Shown: positions 10,401-22,607, counted from the first letter of the stretch. The stretch: DNA of 64,000 nt from Cepaea nemoralis (GCA_014155875.1 JACEFZ010011081.1:324501-388500), one strand, 5' to 3'. A program made the numbers and translations. Notes: generated from the sequence alone by a model not told the origin.

Positions 10401-12785
10401 TAGAAGAAGCCGTTGAGGAATAAATAAGACCAGTTGCGCAACGTGATCACTCTAGAAGACGTTGAGGCATAAATAAGATGAGTTGAGCAGCGTGATCACT
10501 CTAGAAGATGACGTTGAGGCATAAAAATGATCAGTTGCACAACGTGCTCACTCTAGAAGAAGTCGTTGTTTCACAAAAAAAGATTAGTTGCGCAACGTGC
10601 TAACTCTAGGAGAAAACGTTGAGGGTATAAAAAAGATCAATTGCGCAAAGTGCTCACTGTAGTAGAAGCCGGTGAGGCATAATAACGCTCAGTTGCGCAA
10701 CGTGATGACAGTAAAAGAAGCCTTTAAGACATAAATAATATCATTTGCGCCATGTTCTCACTCTAGAAAAAGCATCTGAGGCATACATAAGTTCAGTTGC
10801 GCAACGTGCACACTCTACAAAAAGCAGTTGTGGCATTAATAAGATCACTTGCGCAACGTACTCACTCTAGAAGAAGCCGTTGAGGCATAAATAAGGTCCG
10901 TTGCGAAGCGTGCTCACTCTAGAAAAAGCATCTGATGCACAAATAAGATCAGTTGCGCAAGATGATCACTCTAGAAGAAGCCGTTGCTTCATAAATAAGA
11001 TCAGAAGCGAAGCGTGGTCCTTCTAGAAAAAGCATCTGAATCATAAATAAGATCAGCTGCGCAACGCGCAGACTCTAGAAAAAGCATCTGATACATAAAT
11101 TGGATCAGTTGCGCAAGGTACTCACTCTAGAAAAAGCCATTAATTCATAAATAAGATAAGTTTTGCAACGTGCTCACTCCAGAAGAAGGCTTCATGGCAT
11201 AAATAAGTTCAGTTGCTCAACGTGCTCACTCTAGACGACTCCGTTGAGGCATAGATAAGTTCAGTTGCACAACGTGCTCATTCTAAAAGAAGCCGTTGAT
11301 GCATAAATAAGATAAGCTGCGCAATATGCTGACTCTAGAAGAATCTGTTGAGGCATTAATAAGATCAGTTGCACAACGTGCTCACTCTAGAAGACGCCAT
11401 TGAGGAATAAATAAGATAAGATGCGCAACGTGCTCACTCTAGAAGAAGCCGCTGTGGCATAAAGAAGATCAGTTGCATAACGTTCTCACATTAGAAGAAG
11501 CCGTTGAGGCATAAATAAGATCAGTGGCGCAACGTTCTAAATCAAGACAAAGCATCCGAAGTATAAATAAGATCATTTACGCAACGTGCTCATCCCAGAA
11601 GAAGCCTCTATGGCATAAAGAAGTTCAGCTTCGCAACATGCTTACTCTAGAAGAATTCGTTGATTCAGAAATAAAATCAGTTGCGCAACGTGCTCACAAT
11701 AGGAGAAGCCGTTGAGGCATACATAAGTTCAGTTGCGCAACGTGCTCAATCCAGAAGAAGCCGTTGAGGGATAAAAAAAGATCAGCTTCGCAATGTGCTC
11801 TCTCCAGAAGAAGCCGTTGAGGCATACATAACATCAGCTGCGCAACGTGCTCACTCTAGAAGAAGCAATGAGGCATGAATAATGTAAAATGCGCAATGTG
11901 CTCACACTAGAAGAAGACGTTGAGGCATAAATAAGATCAATTGCACAACGTGCTCAATCTAGAAAAAGCATCTGAAGCATAAATAAGATCACTTGCGCAA
12001 CGTTCTGACTCCAGAAGAAGCCGTTACAGTTCAGTTCATACAAGAGACAGCATTGCAGTTATAGACATATTTCAAGCGAACGAAAGAAGAAGAAGAAGAA
12101 GAAGAAGAAGAAGAAGAAGAAGAAGAAGAAGAAGAAGAAGAAGAAGAAGAAGAAGAAGAAGAAGAAGAAGAAGAAGAAGACGAAGAAGCCTTTATGGCAT
12201 AGATAAGTTCAGTTGCGCAACGTGCTTACTCTAGAAGAACTCGTTGATTCATAAATAAGATCACTTGCGCAACGTGCTCACTCTAGATGAAGCCATTGAG
12301 GCATAAATAAGATGATTTGCATAACGTTATCACTCTAGAAGAAGCCGTTGTGGCATAAATGAGATCAGTTGCGAACGTGCTCATTCTAGAAGAAGCTGTT
12401 CATTCATAAATAAAATCAGTTGCGCAACGTGCTCACTCCATAAGAAGCCTTTATGGCATAAATAAGTTCAGTAGCGCAACGTGCTCACTCTAGAAGAATC
12501 CGTTGAGGCATAACGAAGTTCAGTTGCACAACCGCCTCACTCTAGAAGAAGCCGTTGATGCATATAGAGATCAGTTGCGCAACGTGATCACTCTAGAAAA
12601 AGCAGTTGAGGCGTAAATAAGATAAGTTGCGCACGTTGCTCACTCTAGAAGAAGCCGTTGATTCATAAATAAGATCAGTTGCGAAACGTTCTCACTCCAG
12701 AAGAAGCCTTTATGGCATAAATAAGGTCAATTGTGCAACGTGTTCACTCTAGAAGAAGTCGTTTAATTATAAATAAGATAGAAGA
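10401..12785. repeat. 52-bp satellite, array A (copy 1, about 45 units)
   Basis: The unit is AGAAGAAGCCGTTGAGGCAT + AAATAAGATCAGTTGCGCAA + CGTGCTCACTCT. It holds the perfect palindrome GTTGCGCAAC and a TCTAGA at the unit junction. Units vary by about 10-25 percent, with recurring variants such as AAAAGCATCTGA and CTTTATGGC. A short LINE tail with a long GAA run interrupts it at about 12,028-12,185. A 468-base stretch (about 10,645-11,112) is missing from copy 2. Confidence 0.95.
12028..12185 (+). mobile_element. 5-prime-truncated LINE-B 3-prime end with (GAA)n tail
   Basis: ACAGTTCAGTTCATACAAGA through TTTCAAGCGAACGAAAG matches the 3-prime terminus of the minus-strand LINE at 22,996-25,566, complement included. 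A GAA tail of roughly 100 bases follows. The satellite unit itself contains AGAAGAAG, so the insertion sits where the tail could have paired with its target. The copy-2 counterpart has a tail of different length. Confidence 0.85.
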
Positions 12786-12794
12786 TATTTTGCC

Positions 12795-12990
12795 CAAGAA
12801 GAACATGGATTGACGACATTAAAGACATTGTACAATCACACGGAAAGACACCCATCGGGGACAGGAGCGCCAGTTATTCATCCACACGACGCTTGACGGA
12901 AAAAGTGGAAGGTGATGATGATGATGGTGATGAAGATGATGATGATGATCATGGTGATGAAGATGATGATGGTGATGATGATTTAAATTT
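12795..12990 (+). pseudogene. LINE-D C-terminal coding tail with GAT-rich microsatellite (copy 1)
   Basis: The frame reads TWIDDIKDIVQSHGKTPIGD, which resembles the GRPR-x-TW-x-D-x-I tail seen at the C-terminus of several LINE ORF2 proteins. In copy 2 the preceding GRPRR is still present; in copy 1 it is lost. Copy 1 also lacks a base near ACACGACGCTTGACG relative to copy 2. A TGATGATGG-rich microsatellite follows. The family assignment is weak because only this short motif is available. Confidence 0.5.
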
Positions 12991-13296
12991 TTCCCAAAGC
13001 AGTGTCCCACTATGGACCTGAGATGTGATAGGACCGCCACATTTTGTAGACCTGAGATGTGATAGGACCACCACATTTTGTAGACCTGAGTGTCAGAAAG
13101 ATAAGGTGGCCAGTCTATTCCTCCGTTGACAGACAACAAACACAGGTGCTAGACACTGGTCCGATGGCACACACAACATTATCCCTATAAGCTACACGAA
13201 TGCATCTGCTTAATGCTTGGTTAAAAATAGTTACACTTGCGAGTTACTTGGTGTCTGAGTATATCTGAATACTTTCAGCTTAAAAAGTCGCTTAAA

Positions 13297-13507
13297 CGAT
13301 AGGGTCGACATTATTGCACCAGGTTTTTCAGTCTCTTTCCGCAGTGCTGAAAACGTCGCACAAAGCACGAACTCCGTAGCTGCAGCGATGACCCACAGGA
13401 GTCTCCGCAAAAATGCACCCGTGAGCCGAAGGACGGGGCCCGGAATCAAACACACAACCTTCGGAAAACAAGTCAGACGGCTTGACCACTACGCCAAGGA
13501 GACTCCC
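13297..13507 (-). mobile_element. tRNA-derived SINE, family 4 (copy 1)
   Basis: On the minus strand the head reads GAGTCTCCTTGGCGTAGTGG with a box A-like TGGCGTAGTGG, and a B box-like TGTTTGATTCCGG follows. Downstream it contains GCTACGGAGTTCGTGC, the core shared with SINE family 1 and with the LINE-A 5-prime end. No TSD is recognised. Frames such as those reading SLLGVVVKPSD are SINE shadows. Confidence 0.75.
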
Positions 13508-13711
13508 ACATTCCTCCCACATAGAGAGCAATTATAACAAGTCGTCAATACACTCAGTACAACCAAACCGACAGTTAAACCATAACTTCGATGAAACTTG
13601 AACACACTCAATCCAACCACACCAACAGTAAAATCATGTGTCTTTTTATAACCTGTTCAGTCACAGCAATCACAAAAACAACAATGAACCCACATCAGTT
13701 AGATCTCTTGG

Positions 13712-14078
13712 CTACAACCAACCAGAATATTAGCATTTGTGAAAACCTGTCTCCACATGGGTACAACCAACCAGAATATTAGCATTTGTGAAAACCTGTC
13801 TCCACATGGCTACAACCAACCAGAATATTAGCATTTGTGAAAACCTGTCTCCACATGGCTACAACCAACCAGAATATTAGCATTTGTGAAAACCTGTCTC
13901 CACATGGCTACAACCAACCAGAATATTAGCATTTGTGAAAACCTGTCTCCACATAGCTACAACCAACCAGAATATTAGCATTTGTGAAAACCTGTCTCCA
14001 CATGGCTACAACCAACCAGAATATTAGCATTTGTGAAAACCTGTCTCCACATGGCTACAACCAACCAGAATATTAGCA
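13712..14078. repeat. 49-bp minisatellite, part 1 (copy 1)
   Basis: Regular 49-base units: CTACAACCAACCAGAATATT + AGCATTTGTGAAAACCTGTC + TCCACATGG. The array is cut by LINE-A exactly after CCAGAATATTAGCA and resumes at 17,415. Confidence 0.95.
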
Positions 14079-14198
14079 GGAGTTTCTTCTCAAGATCTGC
14101 GCGGGTGCTACGGAGTTCGTGCATCGAGCGAAGCCATCCTTGAGTGAATTTTCAGCAGCGTGTGAGGTTTTCTCAGTCTGTGTTTACGTTTTTTCAAC

Positions 14199-14300
14199 AT
14201 GGCAGAACAAAGTGTGTTCTTCGAGCGGTCAGCAGTCAACATACCGAAGCGGCGTGGTAGCCGCGCAGGGAGAAAGAAGCAAGGAAGCGTGGTGGTTTGA
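14199..14300 (+). CDS. Short basic leader ORF of LINE-A (copy 1)
   Basis: ATG at 14,199 opens a 33-codon frame, MAEQSVFFERSAVNIPKRRG and a basic tail, ending at TGA 14,298-14,300. It lies immediately before the endonuclease frame, which is in another phase. It may be the true N-terminus of a single ORF separated by a frameshift, or a small upstream ORF. It is identical in copy 2. Confidence 0.4.
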   Translation: MAEQSVFFERSAVNIPKRRGSRAGRKKQGSVVV

Positions 14301-15672
14301 GGCGTTTTAGACTCAAGTGTCACCGTCTAGGACTCAGGAATATCCGTATTCTATATTGGAACTGTGCCAGTGTAAAACAACGGGGCTCTATTTTAGAAAA
14401 CCTAGTTTACAGGAACGACATTGTAGCACTCCAGGAGACGAGACTGGGCGATCAACTACTCCAAATCTGGGAATGGCGATTCTCGTTCGCGACAGCATGG
14501 TGGCGTCAGAGCTAGACATGTCCAGTTGGGACAGTGACGATATACAAATACAGGCGTTGAGAGTTCATTCCAGTATACCATTCGTGTTGGTTAATGTTTA
14601 TGCCCGCAATGCAAGTGTGGACGCCCAGAAGTGGCAGTGCTTAAGTGGCATATTAGGCCACGAGAGAAATGTTATTTTCTGTGGTGACTTCAACGCTAAA
14701 GGCAGATCATGGGGAAACACTTCCTCCAATACACAGGGGGAGGAGCTCGAGACTGCACTGGAAACCATCGACCTGGTTTGTTTCAACAGTGGCTGTGTCA
14801 CCAGGACAGCAAGCCGTCCGGGCGATGAGGACAGTGCTATTGATCTGGCGCTAGTTTCACCTTCACTCACTACAGTGTGTAGATGGGGTGTCCTAGGACA
14901 CCATGGCAGCGACCACCACCCTTGCAGCATACTGGTGGAGAAAGGCAGAACCAGGCAGCACAAGCTAAAGGTAAAGACGTTCCAGTATGACAGTACAGGG
15001 CACGATGTGGTGAGTAAAATAAGACGAGACAAGCGCAGAACGTTTCAGGGCAGGAAAAAAAGCTGGGAGCAGCCACCGTGGTGGAGTTTCGAAGTGGAGA
15101 AGGCTTGGGTGGATAAGCGTAGTGCTGTAAGGAGATGGCAAAATGCCAAGAAGAACAGAGCTGGTCATCCTAGTCCCTGTTTGCAGTTAGAAAGAGAGAT
15201 GCACACAAAAGTAAGCTATTTCAAAAAACTGGTCAAGGTTGTTAAAAGCGAAAATTGGGCAGACGTGTGTCAAAGAGTAAGCACAGACAAGTCACTGAAA
15301 TTGTTCTGGCGACTACATAAAAGCATGAGTGGTGTAGTCAAGAATAAGAGCATTTCTGACTTCCAAGGTGCTGACCTCATCTGGCAGAGGACTGACGAGG
15401 ACAAGGGCAAAGCCCTCCTTGAACGCTACCTTGAGCAGAGCAACCAGACAGACACGGGAGGCCGAAATCTGGCCAAGGAGGTCACCTCAGACAGATGCAA
15501 GGCCCAGAACACTTCGGATGAAGACACAGTGACAGTGAAAGAAATCAAGGCTGTGCTTCGACGATCAAAAAACAGTGCTATAGGTCCTGATGGCATAAGA
15601 TACGACGACATAAATAGGTGTACTGACAATGAGCTAGAGAAACTAGCAGACATGTACAACAACAGTATATGA
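14297..15672 (+). pseudogene. LINE-A endonuclease domain (copy 1)
   Basis: This encodes an EEP/APE-type endonuclease that would nick target DNA for retrotransposition. The N-terminus is in one phase (RNIRILYWNCASV and DIVALQETRLG, through about 14,455). The rest continues in the next phase, so there is a frameshift near 14,448-14,470. In the 451-codon frame from 14,317 the catalytic blocks are CGDFNAKGRSWG near residue 122 and HHGSDHHPC near residue 195. A connector leads toward the RT. The frame stops at TGA 15,670-15,672, although the RT continues in the same phase. Both lesions are shared with copy 2. Confidence 0.88.
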
Positions 15673-17412
15673 AGTGCTAGCATCAAGGAGGAATGGTTAC
15701 ACAGCTATCTGATTCCCTTGCCGAAGCCTGACAAAGACCACAAAAAAATTCAGGGATATCGAATTATAACCATGCAGAATACAATAGGCGAGCTGCTGGA
15801 GAAGGTAATTGCCAGGAAAATATCAAGCCAACTAGAGAGGCAAGGTGTTTTCCCACCTACCCTGGGTGCGTACCGTCCAAAAAGAGAAACCTGGACCAAT
15901 GCAGCAGTCTTTGCCCAGGATGTCTATGAAGGTTTCCACTCAGGCACTGAAACCGTTGCTGCAGCGATTGATCTTGAGGACGCATACAACAGAGTACCAC
16001 TGGATTATTTAATGTTTCAGCTTCTCGAACTAAACGTAAGTCCATTCCTCCTTAGTTGGATCGCTACAGCCCTCTTCCAACGGAAAGTAGTTTTTAGATG
16101 TGGCAGTTGGACTTCGGAACCAACAACAATATATCCTGGCCTACCACAGGGATCACCATTATCTCCAGTACTGTTCAACGCCTACACAGTGAGAATCACA
16201 AGTGAGCAGATCACTGGACCTGGCAGGACATTGTCGTATGCCGATGATGTTTTAGTGTATCGTCAGGGTAAGGATAGAGAGGAGGTTGCTGTGGAACTAC
16301 AAACCGAACTCAATCGCATAAGTACTTGGTGTGATGAAGCTGGGACAGTGGTCAACCCAACAAAGGCAACAGTGACTTGGTTCTCGTTGAATAATCATAT
16401 TGTCAACACTCCAACACCAACTGTAATGCTGTGTTCAGAGACGGTGGAAAGAACGCAGGCAATGAATTACCTGGGGATACGGTTTGATCTAACCCTTGCT
16501 TATAATTTGCACATAGACCAGGTGATAACAAAGGCCAAGCGGGGTTTGGCAGCGATGTGGGTGATGGCGGCAGCAAAATGTGAGCAGCGCCATCTATGTC
16601 TTCTGTACGAGGGGCTGGTCATGTCTGTTTTGGAGTATGCAATGGCAATCCTGACTCTCAGCCATTGGCAGATAGAAAGGATGGAAAGGATACAGAATGA
16701 AGCTATGCGCATTATTCTTGGATGTACAAGAGATACAGCATGCAGGGCGATGCGCTACCTTCTTGATTTTCCAACCATTGAAGAGAGAATACAAGGTTGC
16801 AGGGCACGCGCCTACCTCATAATTAACGCAAACACACAACATCCACTGCATAGTGAAATTAGGAAGGTGAAGGGCAGCAGGTTAAAAAGAGGACGGTCGT
16901 GGATGGGTCCAGCCGAAGACATTCTTCAACAGGTGTGTTCACTTGAGGACTTAGAAAATGGCGAGGAGTGGGTGCAAGTGCCAACAGACTTCTGCACATC
17001 CTTTTCAGTTTGCATCCAACTAGATAGAAAATGCAGACAAGAAAATCCGGCTGCTGTTGAGGCTGAAGTACAAGCGTTGATTTTCGAGAATTCGCTAGAC
17101 GGTGACGCGGTCATCTACACAGATGGGTCGGTCGTCCGACATGTGAGAAGCTCATGGGCCTTTACAGCTCGGGCCGGAGGGAGAATTGTGAAGGAGGACT
17201 CTGGTGCTTTCACTGAAACCACAAGTAGCCTGACCATGGAAGTCATGGCAGTAAGTAAAGCAATAACATGGCTCGAGACACAGACATTCACTAGGGCTTG
17301 TTTCCTTAAGGACTCAATGAACATGATCAAGAGGATAGAGGAGGGGTCGATCCGAAGAGAATGGTTGCTGCCTCTGGAGCGGTCTCGGCTGGCAAAGATT
17401 AGTTTCATCTAA
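15673..17412 (+). pseudogene. LINE-A reverse transcriptase and partial RNase H (copy 1)
   Basis: The frame continues in phase after the premature TGA. RT blocks counted from 15,718 are: first catalytic Asp in AAIDLEDAYNRV (about residues 82-93), GLPQGSPLSPVLFN (141-154) and SYADDVLVY (173-181). RNase H begins with VIYTDGS (about 464-470), continues to the Glu in SLTMEVMAV and reaches an Asp in FLKDSMNM. The frame then ends at SFI and a stop made by the junction with the minisatellite, so the last RNase H catalytic Asp is missing. Six residues differ from copy 2; there the third block reads FLSDSMNM. The product would be inactive. Confidence 0.9.
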
Positions 17413-17414
17413 TA

Positions 17415-19611
17415 CCAGAATATTAGCATTTGTGAAAACCTGTCTCCACATTGCTACAACCAACCAGAATATTAGCATTTGTGAAAACCTGTCTCCACAT
17501 GGCTACAACCAACCAGAATGTTAGCATTTGTGAAAACCTGTCTCCACATGGCTACAACCAACCAGAATATTAGCATTTGTGAAAACCTGTCTCCACATGG
17601 CTACAACCAACCAGAATATTAGCATTTGTGAAAACCTGTCTCCACATGGCTACAACCAACCAGAATATTAGCATTTGTGAAAACCTGTCTCCATATGGCT
17701 ACAACCAACCAGAATATTAGCATTTGTGAAAACCTGTCTCCACATGGCTACTACCAACCAGAATATTAGCATTTGTGAAAACCTGTCTCCACATGGCTAC
17801 AACCAATCAGAATATTAGCATTTGTCAAAACCTGTCTCCACATGGCTACAACCAACCAGAATATTAGCATTTGTGGAAACCTGTCTCTACATGGCTACAA
17901 CCAATCAGAATATTAGCATTTGTGAAAAACTTTTTCCACATGGCTACAACCAACCAAAATATTAGCATTTGTGAAAACCTGTCTCCACATGGCTACAACC
18001 AACCAGAATATTAGCATTTCTGAAAACATGTCTCCACATGTCTACAACCAACCAGAATGTTAGTATTTGTGACAACCTGTCTCCACATGGCTACAACCAA
18101 CCAGAATATTAGCATTTGTGAAAACCTGTCTCCACATGGCTACAACCAACCAGAATATTAGCATTTGTGAAAACCTGTCTCCACATGGCTACAACCAACC
18201 AGAATATTAGCATTTGTGAAAACCTGTCTCCACATGTCTACAACCAACCAGAATGTTAGTATTTGTGACAACCTGTCTCCACATGGCTACAACCAACCAG
18301 AATATTAGCATTTGTGAAAACCTGTCTCCACATGGCTACAACCAACCAGAATATTAGCATTTGTGAAAACCTGTCTCCACATGGCTACAACCAACCAGAA
18401 TATTAGCATTTGTGAAAACCGGTCTCCACATGGCTACAACCAACCAGAATATTAGCATTTGTGAAAAAAAAACTGTCTCCACATGGCTACAACCAACCAG
18501 AATATTAGCATTTGTGAAAACCTGTCTCCACATGGCTACAACCAACCAGAATATTAGCATTTATGAAAACCTGTCTCAACATGGCTACAACCAATAAGAA
18601 TGTTAGCATTTGTGAAAATCTGTCTCCACATGGCTACAGCCAACCAGAATGTTAGCATTTGTGAAAATCTGTCTCCACATGGCTACAGCCAACCAGAATA
18701 TTAGCAATTGTGAAAACCTGTCTCCACATGGCTACTACCAACCAGAATATTAGCATGCGTGAAAACCTGTATCCACATGGCTACAACCAACCAGATTGTT
18801 AGAATTTGTGAAAACCTGTCTCTACATGGCTACAACCAACCAGAATATTATCATTTGTGAAAACCTGTCTCCACATGGCTACAACCAACCAGAATATTAG
18901 CATTTGTGAAAACCTGTCTCCACATGGCTACAATCAACCAGAATATTAGCATCTGTGAAAACCTGTCTCCACATGGCTACAACCAACCAGAATATTTTCA
19001 TTTGTGAAAACCTGTCTCCACATGGCTACAACCAACCAGAATATTAGCATTTGTGAAAACCTGTCTCCACATGGCTACAACCAACCAGAATATTAGCATT
19101 TGTGAAAACCTGTCTCCACATGGCTACAACCAACCAGAATATTAGCATTAGTGAAAACCTGTCTCCACATGGCTACAACCAACCAGAATATTAGCATTTG
19201 TGAAAACCTGTCTCCACATGGCTACAACCAACCAGAATATTAGCATTTGTGAAAACCTGTCTCCACATGGCTACAACCAACCAGAATATTAGCATTTGTG
19301 AAAACCTGTCTCCACATGGCTACAACCAACCAGAATATTAGCATTTGTGAAAACCTGTCTCCACATGGCTACAACCAACCAGAATATTAGCATTTTTGAA
19401 AACCTGTCTCCACATGGCTACAACCAACCAGAATGTTAGCATTTGTGAAAACCTGTCTCCACATGGCTACAACCAACCAGAATGTTAGCATTTGTGAAAA
19501 CCTGTCTCCAAATGGCTACAACCAACCAGAATATTAGCATTTGTGAAAACCTGTCTCCACATGGCTACAACCAACCAGAATATTAGCATTTGTGAAAACC
19601 TGTCTCCACAT
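17415..19611. repeat. 49-bp minisatellite, part 2 (copy 1, about 45 units)
   Basis: Continues the array interrupted by LINE-A. Most units are near identical, with recurring variants (GAATGTTAG, CTACTACCAACC, CAATCAGAA). It ends at CTCCACATTTTTCAACGGGG. Together with part 1 it gives about 52 units. The array is followed by a spacer and a tetranucleotide block. Confidence 0.95.
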
Positions 19612-19782
19612 TTTTCAACGGGGACTCTACAAATTACAATTATTAGTATACGAACTGCACAAGATGTGCAGAGGCATAATCAACCACACCTAGCAGTAAC
19701 GCATTTAATGGTGACGATTACATTGTAAAACAAGAGTAAGAATAAAACAAAGAGATAAATAACTAGAAGGTTTGATCAAAGG

Positions 19783-19817
19783 ACAGACAGACAGACCGAC
19801 CGACCGAACGACCGAAC

Positions 19818-19852
<35 letters not shown>

Positions 19853-19857
19853 CGACC

Positions 19858-19888
<31 letters not shown>

Positions 19889-19901
19889 CGACCGACCGAA
19901 C

Positions 19902-19940
<39 letters not shown>

Positions 19941-20045
19941 CGACCGACCGACCGACCGACCGACCGACAGACAGACAGACAGACAGACAGACCGACCGAC
20001 CGACCGAACGACAGACAGACAGACAGACAGACAGACCGACCGAAC

Positions 20046-20080
<35 letters not shown>

Positions 20081-20093
20081 CGACCGACCGAAC

Positions 20094-20164
<71 letters not shown>

Positions 20165-20181
20165 CGACCGACCGACCGAAC

Positions 20182-20220
<39 letters not shown>

Positions 20221-20281
20221 CGACCGACCGACCGACCGACCGACCGACCGACAGACAGACAGACCGACCGACCGACCGACC

Positions 20282-20367
<86 letters not shown>
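19783..20367. repeat. ACAG / ACCG / AACG tetranucleotide block (copy 1)
   Basis: About 585 bases of four-base repeats mixing CAGA, CCGA and CGAA units in patchy runs. The Ser-Val-Cys-Leu and Asp-Arg-Gln-Thr frames through it are artefacts. ACRG-type blocks of this kind occur in known molluscan mobile elements, so this may be an internal part of a transposon. Confidence 0.95.
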
Positions 20368-20654
20368 ACGAATGAACCACCGAACGAACGAACGAACAAA
20401 CTTTATTTTCAAAGGGTTAAGAATTGGGCACGCAGGCCCGTCTAACATTCTGCCCTTCTATTACTCTCTTTCATACATTATTTCATTCACACATCATTCA
20501 AGGCTAGCAGAGAACAGCAACAATATAAAAGATATGCATTATAAAGGCATGGGCACAATGCAAACATCAAAACTATACGACACAGTAATATTAGATAATG
20601 GTCTGACACTTGTTGTTAGCCATGTGGAATATACTGGCCTACACCAGCAGATAT
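20368..20654. other. Spacer between tetranucleotide blocks
   Basis: Begins with degenerate GAACGAAC units, then CTTTATTTTCAAAGGGTTAA and unique AT-rich sequence. No gene is seen. It probably belongs to the same repeat element as its flanks, because the order is kept in copy 2. Confidence 0.5.
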
Positions 20655-20675
20655 GTAGGTAGGTAGGTATGCACG

Positions 20676-20707
<32 letters not shown>

Positions 20708-20865
20708 TAGGTAGGTAGGTAGGTAGGTAGGTAGGTAGACAGACAGGCAGGCAGGCAGGCAGGTAGGTAGGTAGGTAGGTAGGTAGGTAGGTAGGTAGGT
20801 AGACAGGCAGGCAGGCAGGCAGGCAGGTAGGTAGGTAGGTAGGTAGATAGGTAGGTAGGTAGACA

Positions 20866-20902
<37 letters not shown>

Positions 20903-20924
20903 ACAGACAGACAGACAGACAGAC

Positions 20925-20971
<47 letters not shown>

Positions 20972-20982
20972 CAGATAGATAA

Positions 20983-21053
<71 letters not shown>

Positions 21054-21104
21054 TATAGATAGATAGATAGATAGATAGATATATAGATAGATAGATAGAT
21101 AGAT
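20655..21104. repeat. GTAG / GCAG / GACA / GATA tetranucleotide block (copy 1)
   Basis: Alternating runs of AGGT and AGGC change to AGAC and then to a long AGAT run. The copy-2 counterpart lacks the repeated AGGT-AGGC alternation and is about 150 bases shorter. Confidence 0.95.
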
Positions 21105-21144
21105 GCCCGCCAGGAACTGGGCGAAGCCGGGCCGGGTTAGCTAG
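21105..21144 (+). mobile_element. Helitron-like 3-prime terminus (copy 1)
   Basis: GCCCGCCAGGAACTGGGCGA is followed by AGCCGGGCCGGGTTAGCTAG and then T. GCCCG and CGGGC can pair, and the end CTAG followed by T fits the Helitron rule of CTRR next to a host T. No TC 5-prime end or Rep/helicase was found, so this would be a non-autonomous element. Confidence 0.5.
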
Positions 21145-22322
21145 TAAATTATAATGTGCTACTTTATAACATTTTGAATGAATACCACCAGTGCGTGTTT
21201 TAGTGATTTCCCAAAAACTATTATTGCAATTTGGTTCTTTTTTGGCTCGAAAGTAGTTCTGATTGGGATTTGGCGGATCTGGAATAAACTTCATTGTATT
21301 ATGAAGTGATAATAATAAATTATACTGTGCTACCGTGTTACATTTGTAATAAAAACATTTGGTGCTTTTTTTTTTTTTTGGTGCTTCCTAAAAATTTTGG
21401 TGCTTTTTAGTGCTTTTTGGCTCGATTTTGGTGCTTTTTCATCAACGGGAGATGGCAACATTGATTGCATGCGTCATCAAAAGCGTTAGTTACAAAATCA
21501 AAAGGGAGGCTCTACTCGCAATGGAATTGTGAATAGAAAAAAATTATATTCGCAATCGAATTGCGGGAAGTAACAAACATGTCACAGCGTCTGCTCACTA
21601 GTCAATTTTAGTTTGGGCCATTAAGAAGTCTAAGAAGGTGGTTAATTTAAATAGGAATGTTCACTGTTGCGAGTTTAAGTCTGCCGAATTCTCCGTATTT
21701 TTTAATGAATCACTCTCTTCTTACTTCTGTCCGTTCTTTTGGCATCCCGTTTTATTTTTACATTACTTTAGTCCTGTTTAAATATCAAGAATAATTTTTC
21801 AGAACAGGTATCCCCAATACAAATAACGATCCCTACAAATAATTCTGTCCCCAGGCGAGTTCAAGAATTGTTAACTTTCGTTTCTGTACACTTACTGTTA
21901 CCAGGCATCCATGTTTGTTTACGTTACCGTCCTACTATTTAAGTCCTGATAATATCGCAGCAGTGATGATTCTCTCAATTTGACACTTTCTATGGCCTCC
22001 ATTGCATCCTCTCTGAGTGACTCTGTTCTGGTCCAAGCTGACAGTAATATGCTTCGCCTCAGAGAGACATGACTAGGCAATTCAAACACCAGATTTCGAT
22101 TGACTGGCCTCATTAATTAATAAATAAACAAGGAAAAGGAAATGCTACGCATATAAAGTGTAGGGAAACCCGGTATATCTGAAGCAGGTGGACAAGAGAG
22201 AGGAGAGAGATAGATAACGAAGATAGTGTGAGAGTCAGAGATATGAGAAAGATGTATTGAAAGACATTAAAGAGTGGTAAAGACAAGAAAGGGAGAGGTG
22301 GGAGATCGAGACTTAGAGCGAG

Positions 22323-22324
<2 letters not shown>

Positions 22325-22403
<79 letters not shown>
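22325..22403. repeat. (AG)n microsatellite (copy 1)
   Basis: AG run of about 79 bases preceded by GCGAGAGC variants. Confidence 0.97.
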
Positions 22404-22406
<3 letters not shown>

Positions 22407-22607
22407 ACTCGTGTTCGGGTGGCTAAGCTCCTTTCCCAAGACAACAAAAGTAGAGGACAGATAAGAACAGAAAGATACGTGTGCAGGTTCTTGTGCAGCA
22501 AGATAAACAACACCTAATACACAAAATCCGTAGAAAACATATGCCTTAAGCGAAATCATCAGACTAGCATTGCTGTCACCTAATTACTGAAAATGAAAAA
22601 AAAATGT

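Larger units (their letters stand above)
14079..17414 (+). mobile_element. LINE-A non-LTR retrotransposon, 3-prime truncated (copy 1)
   Basis: A 3,336-bp element sits inside the 49-bp array, flanked by a 14-base duplication CCAGAATATTAGCA (14,065-14,078 and 17,415-17,428). It carries a 5-prime leader, an apurinic-type endonuclease, a reverse transcriptase and the first part of an RNase H domain. It stops abruptly inside RNase H, so the 3-prime UTR and tail are absent. That is unusual for target-primed insertion. The leader contains GTGCTACGGAGTTCGTGC (14,105-14,122). The RNase H placement points to the I-like group, which is an inference. Confidence 0.9.

Noticed and set aside
14598..15032. 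A 144-codon minus-strand frame over LINE-A
   Set aside because: It is a shadow of the endonuclease frame, which has catalytic motifs on the plus strand.
19705..20448. Long Ser-Val-Cys-Leu-rich and Asp-Arg-Gln-Thr-rich frames on both strands
   Set aside because: They are translations of four-base repeats, open in several phases at once.
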